NCBI RefSeq assembly: GCF_001654925.1
Contig: NZ_LXER01000005.1
Location: 1-64,000, forward strand
Length of the DNA stretch: 64,000 nucleotides
Source: Buttiauxella brennerae ATCC 51605
GTDB taxonomy: Bacteria; Pseudomonadota; Gammaproteobacteria; Enterobacterales; Enterobacteriaceae
Direction of reading: 5' to 3'
A program made the position numbers and the translations under genes. Of the stretch, positions 56,348-64,000 are shown one piece after another. The notes below the pieces were generated by a model, which had not been told where the DNA came from, did not search any database, and worked only from the letters and a program-made list of their open reading frames with translations. Within the stretch, counting starts at the first letter, position 1. The number at the start of each line of letters is the position of its first letter.

Positions 56348-57289
56348 ATGATGGAAAATTTTAAACATACTTCGGTGCTACTAGATGAGGCCGTGAACGG
56401 TCTTAACATTCGTCAGGATGGCATCTACATTGATGGCACGTTTGGCCGTGGCGGTCATTCTCGTCTGATTCTCTCCCAACTGGGACCAGAAGGGCGCCTG
56501 CTGGCTATCGACCGGGATCCGCAAGCGATTGAGGCGGCTCAGGCTATTGATGACCCGCGCTTCTCCATTATTCATGGGCCTTTCTCTGAATTAGCTGAAT
56601 ACGCACGCGAACGCGATTTGCTGGGCAAAATTGACGGCATCCTGTTGGATCTTGGCGTCTCTTCACCACAACTCGACGACGCTGAACGTGGCTTCTCGTT
56701 TATGCGCGACGGTCCACTGGACATGCGTATGGACCCGACTCGCGGCCAGTCTGCTGCGGAATGGTTGCTTAATGCTGAAGAAGCAGACATTGCCTGGGTG
56801 ATTAAAACCTTCGGCGAAGAAAAGTTCGGCAAACGTATTGCGCGCGCCATTATCGAGCGTAATCGCGAACAGCCTATGACCCGCACAAAAGAACTGGCGA
56901 CAGTTGTCGCGGCGGCAATGCCGGTAAAAGACAAGTTCAAACACCCGGCAACGCGCACCTTCCAGGCTATCCGTATCTGGATCAACAGCGAACTTGAAGA
57001 GATCGAAAAAGCACTGAAAGGCTCGATTGAAACGCTGGCGACGGGCGGCCGTTTGTCGATTATCAGTTTCCACTCTTTGGAAGACCGGATTGTTAAGCGC
57101 TTTATGCGTGAAAACACTCGTGGGCCACAGGTTCCGGCCGGTATTCCAATGACTGAAGCCCAGTTGAATAAGCTTGGCGGCAGATATTTAAAATCAATCG
57201 GCAAAATGATGCCAGGCGATGAAGAAGTGGCGGAAAACCCACGCGCGCGTAGTTCGGTACTGCGCATCGCTGAAAGGACGAACGCATGA
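56348..57289 (+). CDS. rsmH: 16S rRNA m4C1402 methyltransferase RsmH
   Basis: A 313-residue SAM-dependent enzyme (same as E. coli MraW). The N-terminus [33 protein letters not shown] loop and [12 protein letters not shown] motif are characteristic. It methylates the ring nitrogen of C1402 in the decoding centre. Its stop overlaps the ftsL start (ATGA). Confidence 0.98.
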   Translation: MMENFKHTSVLLDEAVNGLNIRQDGIYIDGTFGRGGHSRLILSQLGPEGRLLAIDRDPQAIEAAQAIDDPRFSIIHGPFSELAEYARERDLLGKIDGILLDLGVSSPQLDDAERGFSFMRDGPLDMRMDPTRGQSAAEWLLNAEEADIAWVIKTFGEEKFGKRIARAIIERNREQPMTRTKELATVVAAAMPVKDKFKHPATRTFQAIRIWINSELEEIEKALKGSIETLATGGRLSIISFHSLEDRIVKRFMRENTRGPQVPAGIPMTEAQLNKLGGRYLKSIGKMMPGDEEVAENPRARSSVLRIAERTNA

Positions 57290-57651
57290 TCAGCAGAGTG
57301 GCAGAAGCCCTGACTAAAGTTACTGGCCAGTTGAGCAGTGGCGAGCGGCATGCACTACCAACAGTGATTGGTGGTGATTTGTTGCGTCATGGGAAGCTAC
57401 CGCTGATCTTGTTCACCGCCATCATCGTTACCGCCATTTTTGTTGTGACGACCGCTCACCACACTCGTTTGCTCACCGCTCAGCGTGAGCAAATGGTGGT
57501 GGAGCGTGATGCGCTGGATATCGAATGGCGAAATCTGATTTTGGAAGAAAATGCACTGGGCGATCATAGCCGGGTGGAGCGGGTCGCGACGGAAAAGCTG
57601 CAATTGCAGCATGTCGACCCTTCGCAGGAAAACATCGTAGTGCAGCAATAA
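57286..57651 (+). CDS. ftsL: Cell division protein FtsL
   Basis: A 121-residue bitopic membrane protein (same as E. coli). A short cytoplasmic region is followed by one helix at about residues 38-57 and a periplasmic leucine-rich coiled coil. It works with FtsB and FtsQ to activate FtsWI at the septum. Translation is coupled to rsmH. Confidence 0.97.
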   Translation: MISRVAEALTKVTGQLSSGERHALPTVIGGDLLRHGKLPLILFTAIIVTAIFVVTTAHHTRLLTAQREQMVVERDALDIEWRNLILEENALGDHSRVERVATEKLQLQHVDPSQENIVVQQ

Positions 57652-57666
57652 GGAATCGCGTGACTG

Positions 57667-59433
57667 ATGAGAGCAGCGGCAAAAACGCTTAAACCGAAAC
57701 GCCAGGAAGAACAGGCCAACTTTGTAAGTTGGCGTTTTGCGTTGCTTTGCGGTTGCATTTTGCTGGCGCTGGTTTTCCTGTTGGGGCGCGTTGCCTGGCT
57801 GCAAATCATCGCGCCAGACATGTTGGTTCGCCAGGGGGATATGCGTTCCTTGCGTGTGCAGGAAGTCTCAACTTCCCGTGGCATGATTAGCGATCGCGCA
57901 GGCCGCCCATTGGCTGTCAGTGTGCCAGTGAATGCGATATGGGCAGACCCAAAAGAGCTTCATGATGCAGGTGGCATTACGCTGGATAATCGCTGGAAAG
58001 CGCTGGCTGATGCACTGAAAATCCCTCTTGATCAGCTTGCTTCTCGCGTTAACAGCAATCCGAAAGGTCGCTTTATTTACCTGGCACGCCAGGTCAATCC
58101 AGATATTGGCGACTACATCAAAAAACTCAAACTCCCTGGGATTCATTTACGCCAGGAGTCTCGCCGTTACTATCCTTCTGGCGAAGTAACCGCTCACCTC
58201 ATTGGTTTTACGAACGTTGATAGTCAGGGCATCGAGGGCGTTGAAAAAAGCTTCGATAAATGGCTGACCGGGCAACCGGGCGAGCGCATTGTGCGTAAAG
58301 ACCGCTTTGGTCGCGTCATTGAAGACATTTCTTCAACCGATAGCCAGGCCGCTCATAACCTCGCTTTGAGCATTGATGAACGCCTACAGGCGTTGGTTTA
58401 CCGTGAGCTAAACAATGCGGTGGCCTTCAACAAAGCGGAATCGGGCAGTGCAGTACTGGTTGATGTGAGCACCGGCGAAGTGTTAGCGATGGCGAACAGC
58501 CCATCCTACAACCCCAATAATTTAAGCGGAACCCCGAAAGACGTGATGCGTAACCGTACTATTACGGACGTTTTCGAGCCGGGTTCAACCGTTAAACCGA
58601 TGGTGGTCATGACTGCGTTGCAACGTGGCGTAGTGCGTGAAAATACCGTTCTGAATACCGTGCCGTACCGCATTAATGGTCATGAGATCAAAGATGTGGC
58701 GCGTTACAGCGAATTGACCCTTACCGGGGTGCTACAGAAGTCGAGTAACGTCGGGGTTTCTAAACTGGCGTTAGCGATGCCCTCCTCAGCGTTGGTAGAT
58801 ACTTACTCACGTTTTGGACTGGGAAAAGCGACCAACTTGGGGCTGGTCGGAGAACGCAGTGGCTTATATCCGCAAAAACAACGGTGGTCTGACATAGAGA
58901 GGGCCACCTTCTCTTTCGGCTACGGGCTAATGGTAACCCCGTTACAGTTAGCGCGAGTCTACGCAACGATTGGCAGCTACGGCGTTTATCGCCCGCTGTC
59001 GATTACCAAGGTTGACCCTCCTGTTCCTGGCGAACGTATTTTCCCTGAACAGTTGGTTCGTACCGTTGTTCATATGATGGAAAGTGTGGCATTGCCTGGT
59101 GGTGGTGGCGTTAAAGCGGCCATCAAGGGCTATCGCATTGCAATTAAGACCGGTACGGCGAAAAAAGTCGGGCCGGATGGGCGTTACGTCAACAAATACA
59201 TTGCTTACACAGCAGGCGTTGCACCAGCAAGTAATCCTCGATTTGCACTGGTTGTGGTGATTAACGACCCACAAGCAGGGAAATATTACGGTGGTGCCGT
59301 CTCTGCACCTGTGTTCGGTGCAATCATGGGCGGCGTTCTGCGCACCATGAATATCGAACCGGATGCTCTGGCGACAGGTGAAAAAAGTGAATTTGTAATC
59401 AATCAAAATGAGGGATCAGGTGGCAGATCGTAA
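57667..59433 (+). CDS. ftsI: Septal transpeptidase PBP3 (FtsI)
   Basis: A 588-residue class B penicillin-binding protein, the E. coli length. One N-terminal membrane helix (~residues 24-42) anchors a periplasmic dimerisation and transpeptidase region. Active-site motifs are Ser307-T-V-Lys (EPGSTVKPM), SSN (QKSSNVGV) and KTGTA (AIKTGTAKK). It cross-links septal peptidoglycan and is the target of aztreonam-type beta-lactams. The C-terminal [10 protein letters not shown] tail keeps the processing region. It overlaps murE by 14 nt. Confidence 0.98.
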   Translation: MRAAAKTLKPKRQEEQANFVSWRFALLCGCILLALVFLLGRVAWLQIIAPDMLVRQGDMRSLRVQEVSTSRGMISDRAGRPLAVSVPVNAIWADPKELHDAGGITLDNRWKALADALKIPLDQLASRVNSNPKGRFIYLARQVNPDIGDYIKKLKLPGIHLRQESRRYYPSGEVTAHLIGFTNVDSQGIEGVEKSFDKWLTGQPGERIVRKDRFGRVIEDISSTDSQAAHNLALSIDERLQALVYRELNNAVAFNKAESGSAVLVDVSTGEVLAMANSPSYNPNNLSGTPKDVMRNRTITDVFEPGSTVKPMVVMTALQRGVVRENTVLNTVPYRINGHEIKDVARYSELTLTGVLQKSSNVGVSKLALAMPSSALVDTYSRFGLGKATNLGLVGERSGLYPQKQRWSDIERATFSFGYGLMVTPLQLARVYATIGSYGVYRPLSITKVDPPVPGERIFPEQLVRTVVHMMESVALPGGGGVKAAIKGYRIAIKTGTAKKVGPDGRYVNKYIAYTAGVAPASNPRFALVVVINDPQAGKYYGGAVSAPVFGAIMGGVLRTMNIEPDALATGEKSEFVINQNEGSGGRS

Positions 59434-60907
59434 TTTGCGCGACCTTCTCGCTCCGTGGGTGCAAGCGCTACCTCCGAGAGCTCTGCGAGAAATGACACTC
59501 GATAGTCGCGTGGCGGCATCGGGCGACCTTTTTGTGGCGATAGTGGGTCATCAGGCGGACGGGCGTCGATATATCCCGCAGGCAATAGCGCAAGGCGTAG
59601 CCGCTGTCGTTGCTGAAGCGGATGGCGAAGCAACCGATGGCGAAGTCCGTGAAATGCACGGCGTGCCGGTTATTTATCTGAGCCAGCTGCATCAACGTCT
59701 TTCTGCTCTGGCAGGGCGTTTTTACCATGAGCCCTCGAGTGCATTGCGCCTGGTTGGCGTGACCGGCACGAATGGTAAAACCACGACCGCTCAGTTGCTC
59801 GCGCAGTGGAGCCAGTTGTTGGGCGAAACCAGTGCCGTTATGGGCACCGTGGGTAACGGTTTACTCGGCAATGTTAAACCTACCGAAAACACCACCGGTT
59901 CTGCCGTTGATGTGCAGCACGTGCTGGCGAACCTGGCACATGAAGGTGCGAGCTTTGCGGCAATGGAAGTCTCCTCACACGGGCTGGTCCAGCACCGTGT
60001 TTCCGCATTGAAATTTGCCGCCAGCGTGTTCACCAACCTCAGCCGCGATCACCTTGATTACCACGGTGATATGGCGGGCTACGAAGCGGCTAAATGGCTG
60101 CTGTTCTCAGAACATGATTACGGCCATGCGGTTATCAATGCTGATGACGAAGTCGGGCGCAACTGGTTAATGCGTTTGCCTGACGCTGTCGCCGTGACGA
60201 TGGAAAATAATTTACAGCCAGGCTGTCGTGGCCGTTGGTTAAAAGCAACCAATGTGCATTATCACGATGGCGGGGCGACCGTGCAGTTCAGCTCCTCTTG
60301 GGGCGATGGCGAGATCGAAAGCCGCCTGATGGGCGCTTTTAACGTCAGCAACTTGTTGTTAGCGCTGGCGACGCTGTTAGTGCTCGATTACCCGCTTGAA
60401 GAACTGATGAAAACGGCTCCGAGCTTGCAACCTGTTTGCGGCCGCATGGAAGTTTTCACCGCACCGGGTAAACCGACAGTTGTGGTGGATTATGCCCACA
60501 CGCCGGATGCCCTGGAAAAAGCGTTGCAAGCTGCCCGTTTACATTGCAGCGGCAAGCTGTGGTGTGTCTTCGGCTGCGGCGGTGACCGTGATAAAGGCAA
60601 GCGCCCAATTATGGGTGGAATTGCCGAGCAATATGCAGATGTCGTTGTCGTCACCGATGACAACCCACGCACCGAAGAGCCAAAAGCGATTGTTGCCGAT
60701 ATTCTGACAGGCATGCTGGATGCGGGTCGCGTGCATGTGGTTGCAGGTCGTGCCGAAGCGGTAACTAACGCGATTATGCAGGCTAAAGAAAACGATGTGG
60801 TTCTGGTGGCGGGTAAAGGCCACGAGGATTACCAGATTGTCGGCACGCAGCGCCTGGATTACTCCGACCGCATTACCGCCGCTCGTCTGTTGGGGGTTGT
60901 GGCATGA
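59420..60907 (+). CDS. murE: UDP-MurNAc-tripeptide synthetase MurE
   Basis: A 495-residue ligase (same as E. coli) that adds meso-diaminopimelate to UDP-MurNAc-L-Ala-D-Glu. The ATP loop GTNGKTTT and the meso-DAP-specific DNPR motif ([10 protein letters not shown]) are intact. The GTG at 59420, with AGGG upstream, gives the usual [10 protein letters not shown] start; an ATG 12 nt earlier is in frame. It begins inside the end of ftsI. Confidence 0.97.
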   Translation: MADRNLRDLLAPWVQALPPRALREMTLDSRVAASGDLFVAIVGHQADGRRYIPQAIAQGVAAVVAEADGEATDGEVREMHGVPVIYLSQLHQRLSALAGRFYHEPSSALRLVGVTGTNGKTTTAQLLAQWSQLLGETSAVMGTVGNGLLGNVKPTENTTGSAVDVQHVLANLAHEGASFAAMEVSSHGLVQHRVSALKFAASVFTNLSRDHLDYHGDMAGYEAAKWLLFSEHDYGHAVINADDEVGRNWLMRLPDAVAVTMENNLQPGCRGRWLKATNVHYHDGGATVQFSSSWGDGEIESRLMGAFNVSNLLLALATLLVLDYPLEELMKTAPSLQPVCGRMEVFTAPGKPTVVVDYAHTPDALEKALQAARLHCSGKLWCVFGCGGDRDKGKRPIMGGIAEQYADVVVVTDDNPRTEEPKAIVADILTGMLDAGRVHVVAGRAEAVTNAIMQAKENDVVLVAGKGHEDYQIVGTQRLDYSDRITAARLLGVVA

Positions 60908-62262
60908 TCCGCGTTTCCTTGAGTCAACTTGCCACTGTCCTTAATGGAGAGTTGCATGGTGCGGATGCCGATATCATTGATGTCACAACCGACACGCGTA
61001 AATTAACGCCGGGATGCTTGTTCGTTGCACTCAAGGGTGAGCGTTTTGATGCTCACGACTTTGCGCAAGATGCGGTGAACGGTGGGGCAGGAGCGTTGTT
61101 GGTTAGCCGTAAGTTAGCTATCGACGTGCCACAGCTTGTGGTTGCAGATACACATCAGGCATTTGGCGAGCTGGCAGCCTGGGTTCGTCAACAGGTTCCA
61201 ACACGCATTGTTGCGCTGACCGGATCTTCGGGCAAAACCTCCGTTAAAGAGATGACCGCAGCGATTTTGCGCGAATGCGGCAACACCTTGTACACCGCCG
61301 GAAATCTGAATAACGATATTGGCGTGCCAATGACGTTATTACGCCTGACGCCAGAACATGAATATGCGGTCATTGAATTAGGTGCAAACCACCAGGGTGA
61401 AATCGCCTGGACTGTTAACCTCACGCGCCCGGACTCTGCACTGGTGAATAACCTTGCAGCAGCTCATCTGGAAGGCTTCGGATCACTTGCTGGCGTTGCG
61501 AAAGCCAAAGGTGAAATCTTCGCTGGTTTGCCGGAAAACGGCATCGCAATTCTCAACGCAGATAATAATGACTGGCTGAACTGGCAGGAAGTGATTGGTG
61601 GACGCAAAGTATGGCGTTTCTCACCGAATGCCACAGGCAGTGACTTTACCGCGACCAACGTGCACATCACCGTGCATGGCACCGATTTCACTATCAAAAC
61701 GCCAGCGGGTGACGTTGATGTTACGCTTCCACTGCCTGGTCGCCATAACATTGCTAATGCGCTTGCTGCGGCTTCACTGGCGATGTCGGTGGGTGCCTCA
61801 TTGACTGCAATTAAAACCGGTCTGGCAGGTCTTAAAGCCGTTCCTGGTCGTTTGTTCCCCATCCAGTTATCTGAAAACCAACTTCTGCTCGATGACAGCT
61901 ATAACGCCAATGTGGGGTCAATGACCGCCGCAGCACAGGTGCTGTCTGAAATGCCGGGTTTCCGCGTGATGGTGGTGGGTGATATGGGTGAGTTGGGCGC
62001 GGAGTCCGACGAATGTCATCGCCAGGTGGGTGAAGCAGCAAAAGCATCAGGTCTTGATTGCGTGTTAAGCGTAGGCACACTGAGCAAAACAATCAGTCTT
62101 GCCTCTGAAGTTGGTGAACATTTTACCGATAAGCCTTCTTTAATCGCACGCCTGCAGGCACTTATCGCTGAGCATTCAATGATTACCATTTTAGTGAAGG
62201 GTTCACGTAGCGCCGCCATGGAACAGGTCGTGCACGCATTACAGGAGAATGGAACATGTTAG
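60904..62262 (+). CDS. murF: UDP-MurNAc-pentapeptide synthetase MurF
   Basis: A 452-residue Mur ligase (same as E. coli) that adds D-Ala-D-Ala to the tripeptide precursor. The ATP loop reads [11 protein letters not shown], and a C-terminal [13 protein letters not shown] block is typical of the family. It overlaps murE by 4 nt (ATGA) and mraY by 7 nt. Confidence 0.98.
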   Translation: MIRVSLSQLATVLNGELHGADADIIDVTTDTRKLTPGCLFVALKGERFDAHDFAQDAVNGGAGALLVSRKLAIDVPQLVVADTHQAFGELAAWVRQQVPTRIVALTGSSGKTSVKEMTAAILRECGNTLYTAGNLNNDIGVPMTLLRLTPEHEYAVIELGANHQGEIAWTVNLTRPDSALVNNLAAAHLEGFGSLAGVAKAKGEIFAGLPENGIAILNADNNDWLNWQEVIGGRKVWRFSPNATGSDFTATNVHITVHGTDFTIKTPAGDVDVTLPLPGRHNIANALAAASLAMSVGASLTAIKTGLAGLKAVPGRLFPIQLSENQLLLDDSYNANVGSMTAAAQVLSEMPGFRVMVVGDMGELGAESDECHRQVGEAAKASGLDCVLSVGTLSKTISLASEVGEHFTDKPSLIARLQALIAEHSMITILVKGSRSAAMEQVVHALQENGTC

Positions 62263-63338
62263 TTTGGCTGGCCGAACACTTGGTCAAATATTATTCCGGC
62301 TTTAACGTCTTTTCTTATCTGACGTTTCGCGCCATTGTCAGCCTGCTGACTGCTCTGTTCATCTCGTTGTGGATGGGGCCGCGTATGATTGCTCGTTTGC
62401 AGCAGCTTTCTTTCGGCCAGGTTGTGCGTAACGACGGCCCGGAATCTCACTTCAGCAAACGTGGAACACCAACGATGGGCGGGATTATGATCCTGACTTC
62501 TATCGTGATCTCCGTATTGATGTGGGCTTATCCATCCAACCCATACGTCTGGTGCGTGTTGTTCGTGCTGGTGGGTTATGGGGCGATTGGCTTTGTCGAC
62601 GATTACCGCAAAGTGGTGCGTAAAGACACCAAAGGCCTGATTGCCCGCTGGAAGTATTTCTGGATGTCCGTTATCGCGCTGGCTGTGGCCTTCACGATGT
62701 ACAGCGCAGGGAAAGGAACGCCAGCCACTGAGCTGGTTGTGCCTTTCTTTAAAGACGTGATGCCGCAGCTTGGCCTGTTTTACGTGCTGCTGGCGTACTT
62801 TGTTATTGTCGGTACCGGTAATGCGGTAAACCTGACTGACGGCCTTGATGGGCTGGCGATTATGCCAACCGTGCTGGTGGCATCAGGTTTTGCGCTGGTT
62901 GCCTGGGCGACCGGTAACATTAAGTTTGCTGAATATCTGCATATTCCATACCTGCGCCATGCCGGGGAACTAGTCATCGTCTGTACGGCGATTGTCGGTG
63001 CAGGGCTTGGCTTCTTGTGGTTCAACACCTACCCGGCGCAAGTCTTTATGGGTGATGTAGGTTCTCTGGCGCTTGGTGGCGCACTCGGAACTATCGCTGT
63101 GTTGCTGCGTCAGGAATTCTTGTTAGTGATTATGGGCGGCGTGTTTGTGGTTGAAACACTGTCGGTCATCTTGCAGGTTGGCTCCTTCAAATTGCGCGGA
63201 CAGCGTATTTTCCGCATGGCTCCGATTCATCACCACTACGAATTGAAAGGCTGGCCTGAGCCGCGAGTTATTGTGCGCTTCTGGATTATTTCGCTGATGC
63301 TGGTTCTGATCGGCCTCGCTACCCTGAAGGTGCGCTAA
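62256..63338 (+). CDS. mraY: Phospho-MurNAc-pentapeptide translocase MraY
   Basis: A 360-residue integral membrane enzyme (same as E. coli) that makes lipid I on undecaprenyl phosphate. It has about ten membrane helices. The catalytic aspartates are visible in GFVDDYRKV and in [10 protein letters not shown], and the [12 protein letters not shown] motif lies near the end. Translation is coupled to murF. Confidence 0.98.
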   Translation: MLVWLAEHLVKYYSGFNVFSYLTFRAIVSLLTALFISLWMGPRMIARLQQLSFGQVVRNDGPESHFSKRGTPTMGGIMILTSIVISVLMWAYPSNPYVWCVLFVLVGYGAIGFVDDYRKVVRKDTKGLIARWKYFWMSVIALAVAFTMYSAGKGTPATELVVPFFKDVMPQLGLFYVLLAYFVIVGTGNAVNLTDGLDGLAIMPTVLVASGFALVAWATGNIKFAEYLHIPYLRHAGELVIVCTAIVGAGLGFLWFNTYPAQVFMGDVGSLALGGALGTIAVLLRQEFLLVIMGGVFVVETLSVILQVGSFKLRGQRIFRMAPIHHHYELKGWPEPRVIVRFWIISLMLVLIGLATLKVR

Positions 63339-63340
63339 CC

Positions 63341-64000
63341 ATGACTGATTACCAGGGTAAAAAAGTCGTCATTATCGGATTGGGTCTGACCGGCCTGTCC
63401 TGTGTGGATTTCTTCATTGCGCGCGGTGTGACACCACGCGTAATGGACACCCGCATCTCGCCACCGGGCCTGGAAAAACTGCCTGAAGCGGTAGAGCGAC
63501 ATACTGGTTCACTCAATGAAGACTGGCTGTTAGAGGCTGACTTGATTATTGCCAGCCCTGGTATCGCGGTAGCCCATCCTGCGTTAAGCCGTGCGGCAGA
63601 TGCTGGCATTGAAATCGTTGGTGATATTGAACTGTTTTGCCGTGAAGCTCAGGCGCCGATTGTGGCCATTACCGGTTCAAACGGTAAAAGCACGGTGACG
63701 ACTTTAGTAGGTGAGATGGCGAAAGCGGCTGGCGTGAATGTCGGGGTAGGTGGAAACATCGGCCTGCCTGCACTGATGTTGCTTGATCCAAGCCGTGAGC
63801 TGTATGTTCTTGAGCTGTCCAGCTTCCAGCTAGAAACCACTTTTAGTCTGAAAGCAGCGGCGGCAACCATCCTGAACGTGACTGAAGACCATATGGATCG
63901 TTATCCGTTTGGTCTGCAGCAGTATCGTGCCGCTAAACTGCGCGTTTATGAAAACGCCGCGGTTTGTGTCGTGAATGCAGATGATGCGCTGACCATGCCG
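63341..64000 (+). CDS. murD: UDP-MurNAc-L-alanine:D-glutamate ligase MurD, partial
   Basis: The first 220 codons of MurD, cut by the right edge (the E. coli protein has 438 residues). It begins [20 protein letters not shown] with the uridine-binding Rossmann-type loop. The ATP loop [10 protein letters not shown] is at about residues 112-121, and [11 protein letters not shown] follows. It adds D-glutamate to UDP-MurNAc-L-Ala. It starts two bases after mraY. Confidence 0.97.
   Translation, partial: MTDYQGKKVVIIGLGLTGLSCVDFFIARGVTPRVMDTRISPPGLEKLPEAVERHTGSLNEDWLLEADLIIASPGIAVAHPALSRAADAGIEIVGDIELFCREAQAPIVAITGSNGKSTVTTLVGEMAKAAGVNVGVGGNIGLPALMLLDPSRELYVLELSSFQLETTFSLKAAAATILNVTEDHMDRYPFGLQQYRAAKLRVYENAAVCVVNADDALTMP

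Overview
The window is chromosomal DNA of a member of the Enterobacteriaceae with moderate GC content. Its housekeeping proteins (SpeC, NupG, MltC, YggX, MutY, TrmB, YggL, LeuABCD, LeuO, IlvIH, Cra and the first division/cell-wall genes) read as near-full-length, near-identical-length counterparts of the E. coli proteins. Gene content alone does not fix the genus; the genome is rearranged relative to E. coli K-12.

Positions 1-30640 form a complete type VI secretion (T6SS) locus. On the minus strand are hcp, vgrG, a DUF2169 adaptor, a PAAR-like spike tip and an Rhs protein that runs off the left edge. On the plus strand runs tssB-tssC-tssE-tssF-tssG-tagH-tssJ-tssK-tssL-clpV-tagO-tssA-tssM-[cargo]-vasL. 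All thirteen core components are present. An AT-rich cargo cassette (25336-28279) lies between tssM and vasL: a second Hcp-like protein, a putative membrane-active effector related to the E. coli YafU remnant, and three tandem paralogous small membrane proteins that look like an immunity array. A YafT-like lipoprotein follows. This cassette is the most interesting part of the window.

Positions 30900-35703 carry a small accessory group: a LysR regulator, a divergent Fe(II)/2-oxoglutarate oxygenase, an M14-type (DUF2817) peptidase, an orphan amino-acid-binding protein and a short-chain dehydrogenase. It ends at a tRNA-Phe gene that corresponds by position to pheV.

Positions 36588-44901 hold the block that lies near 67 min in E. 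coli: speC, nupG, mltC, yggX, mutY, trmB, yggL, yggN. At 44903 an ERIC repeat marks an abrupt switch to the block near 2 min: leuDCBA-leuL, leuO, ilvIH, cra, mraZ, rsmH, ftsL, ftsI, murE, murF, mraY, murD (cut by the right edge). Gene orientations on both sides fit an inversion of an oriC-containing segment, with breakpoints at roughly equal distances from the origin. Two further ERIC elements flank speC and yggL.

Regulatory features supported by sequence include the leuL leader and attenuator, the dcw-cluster promoter with MraZ boxes, several intrinsic terminators, and structured leaders upstream of hcp and speC.
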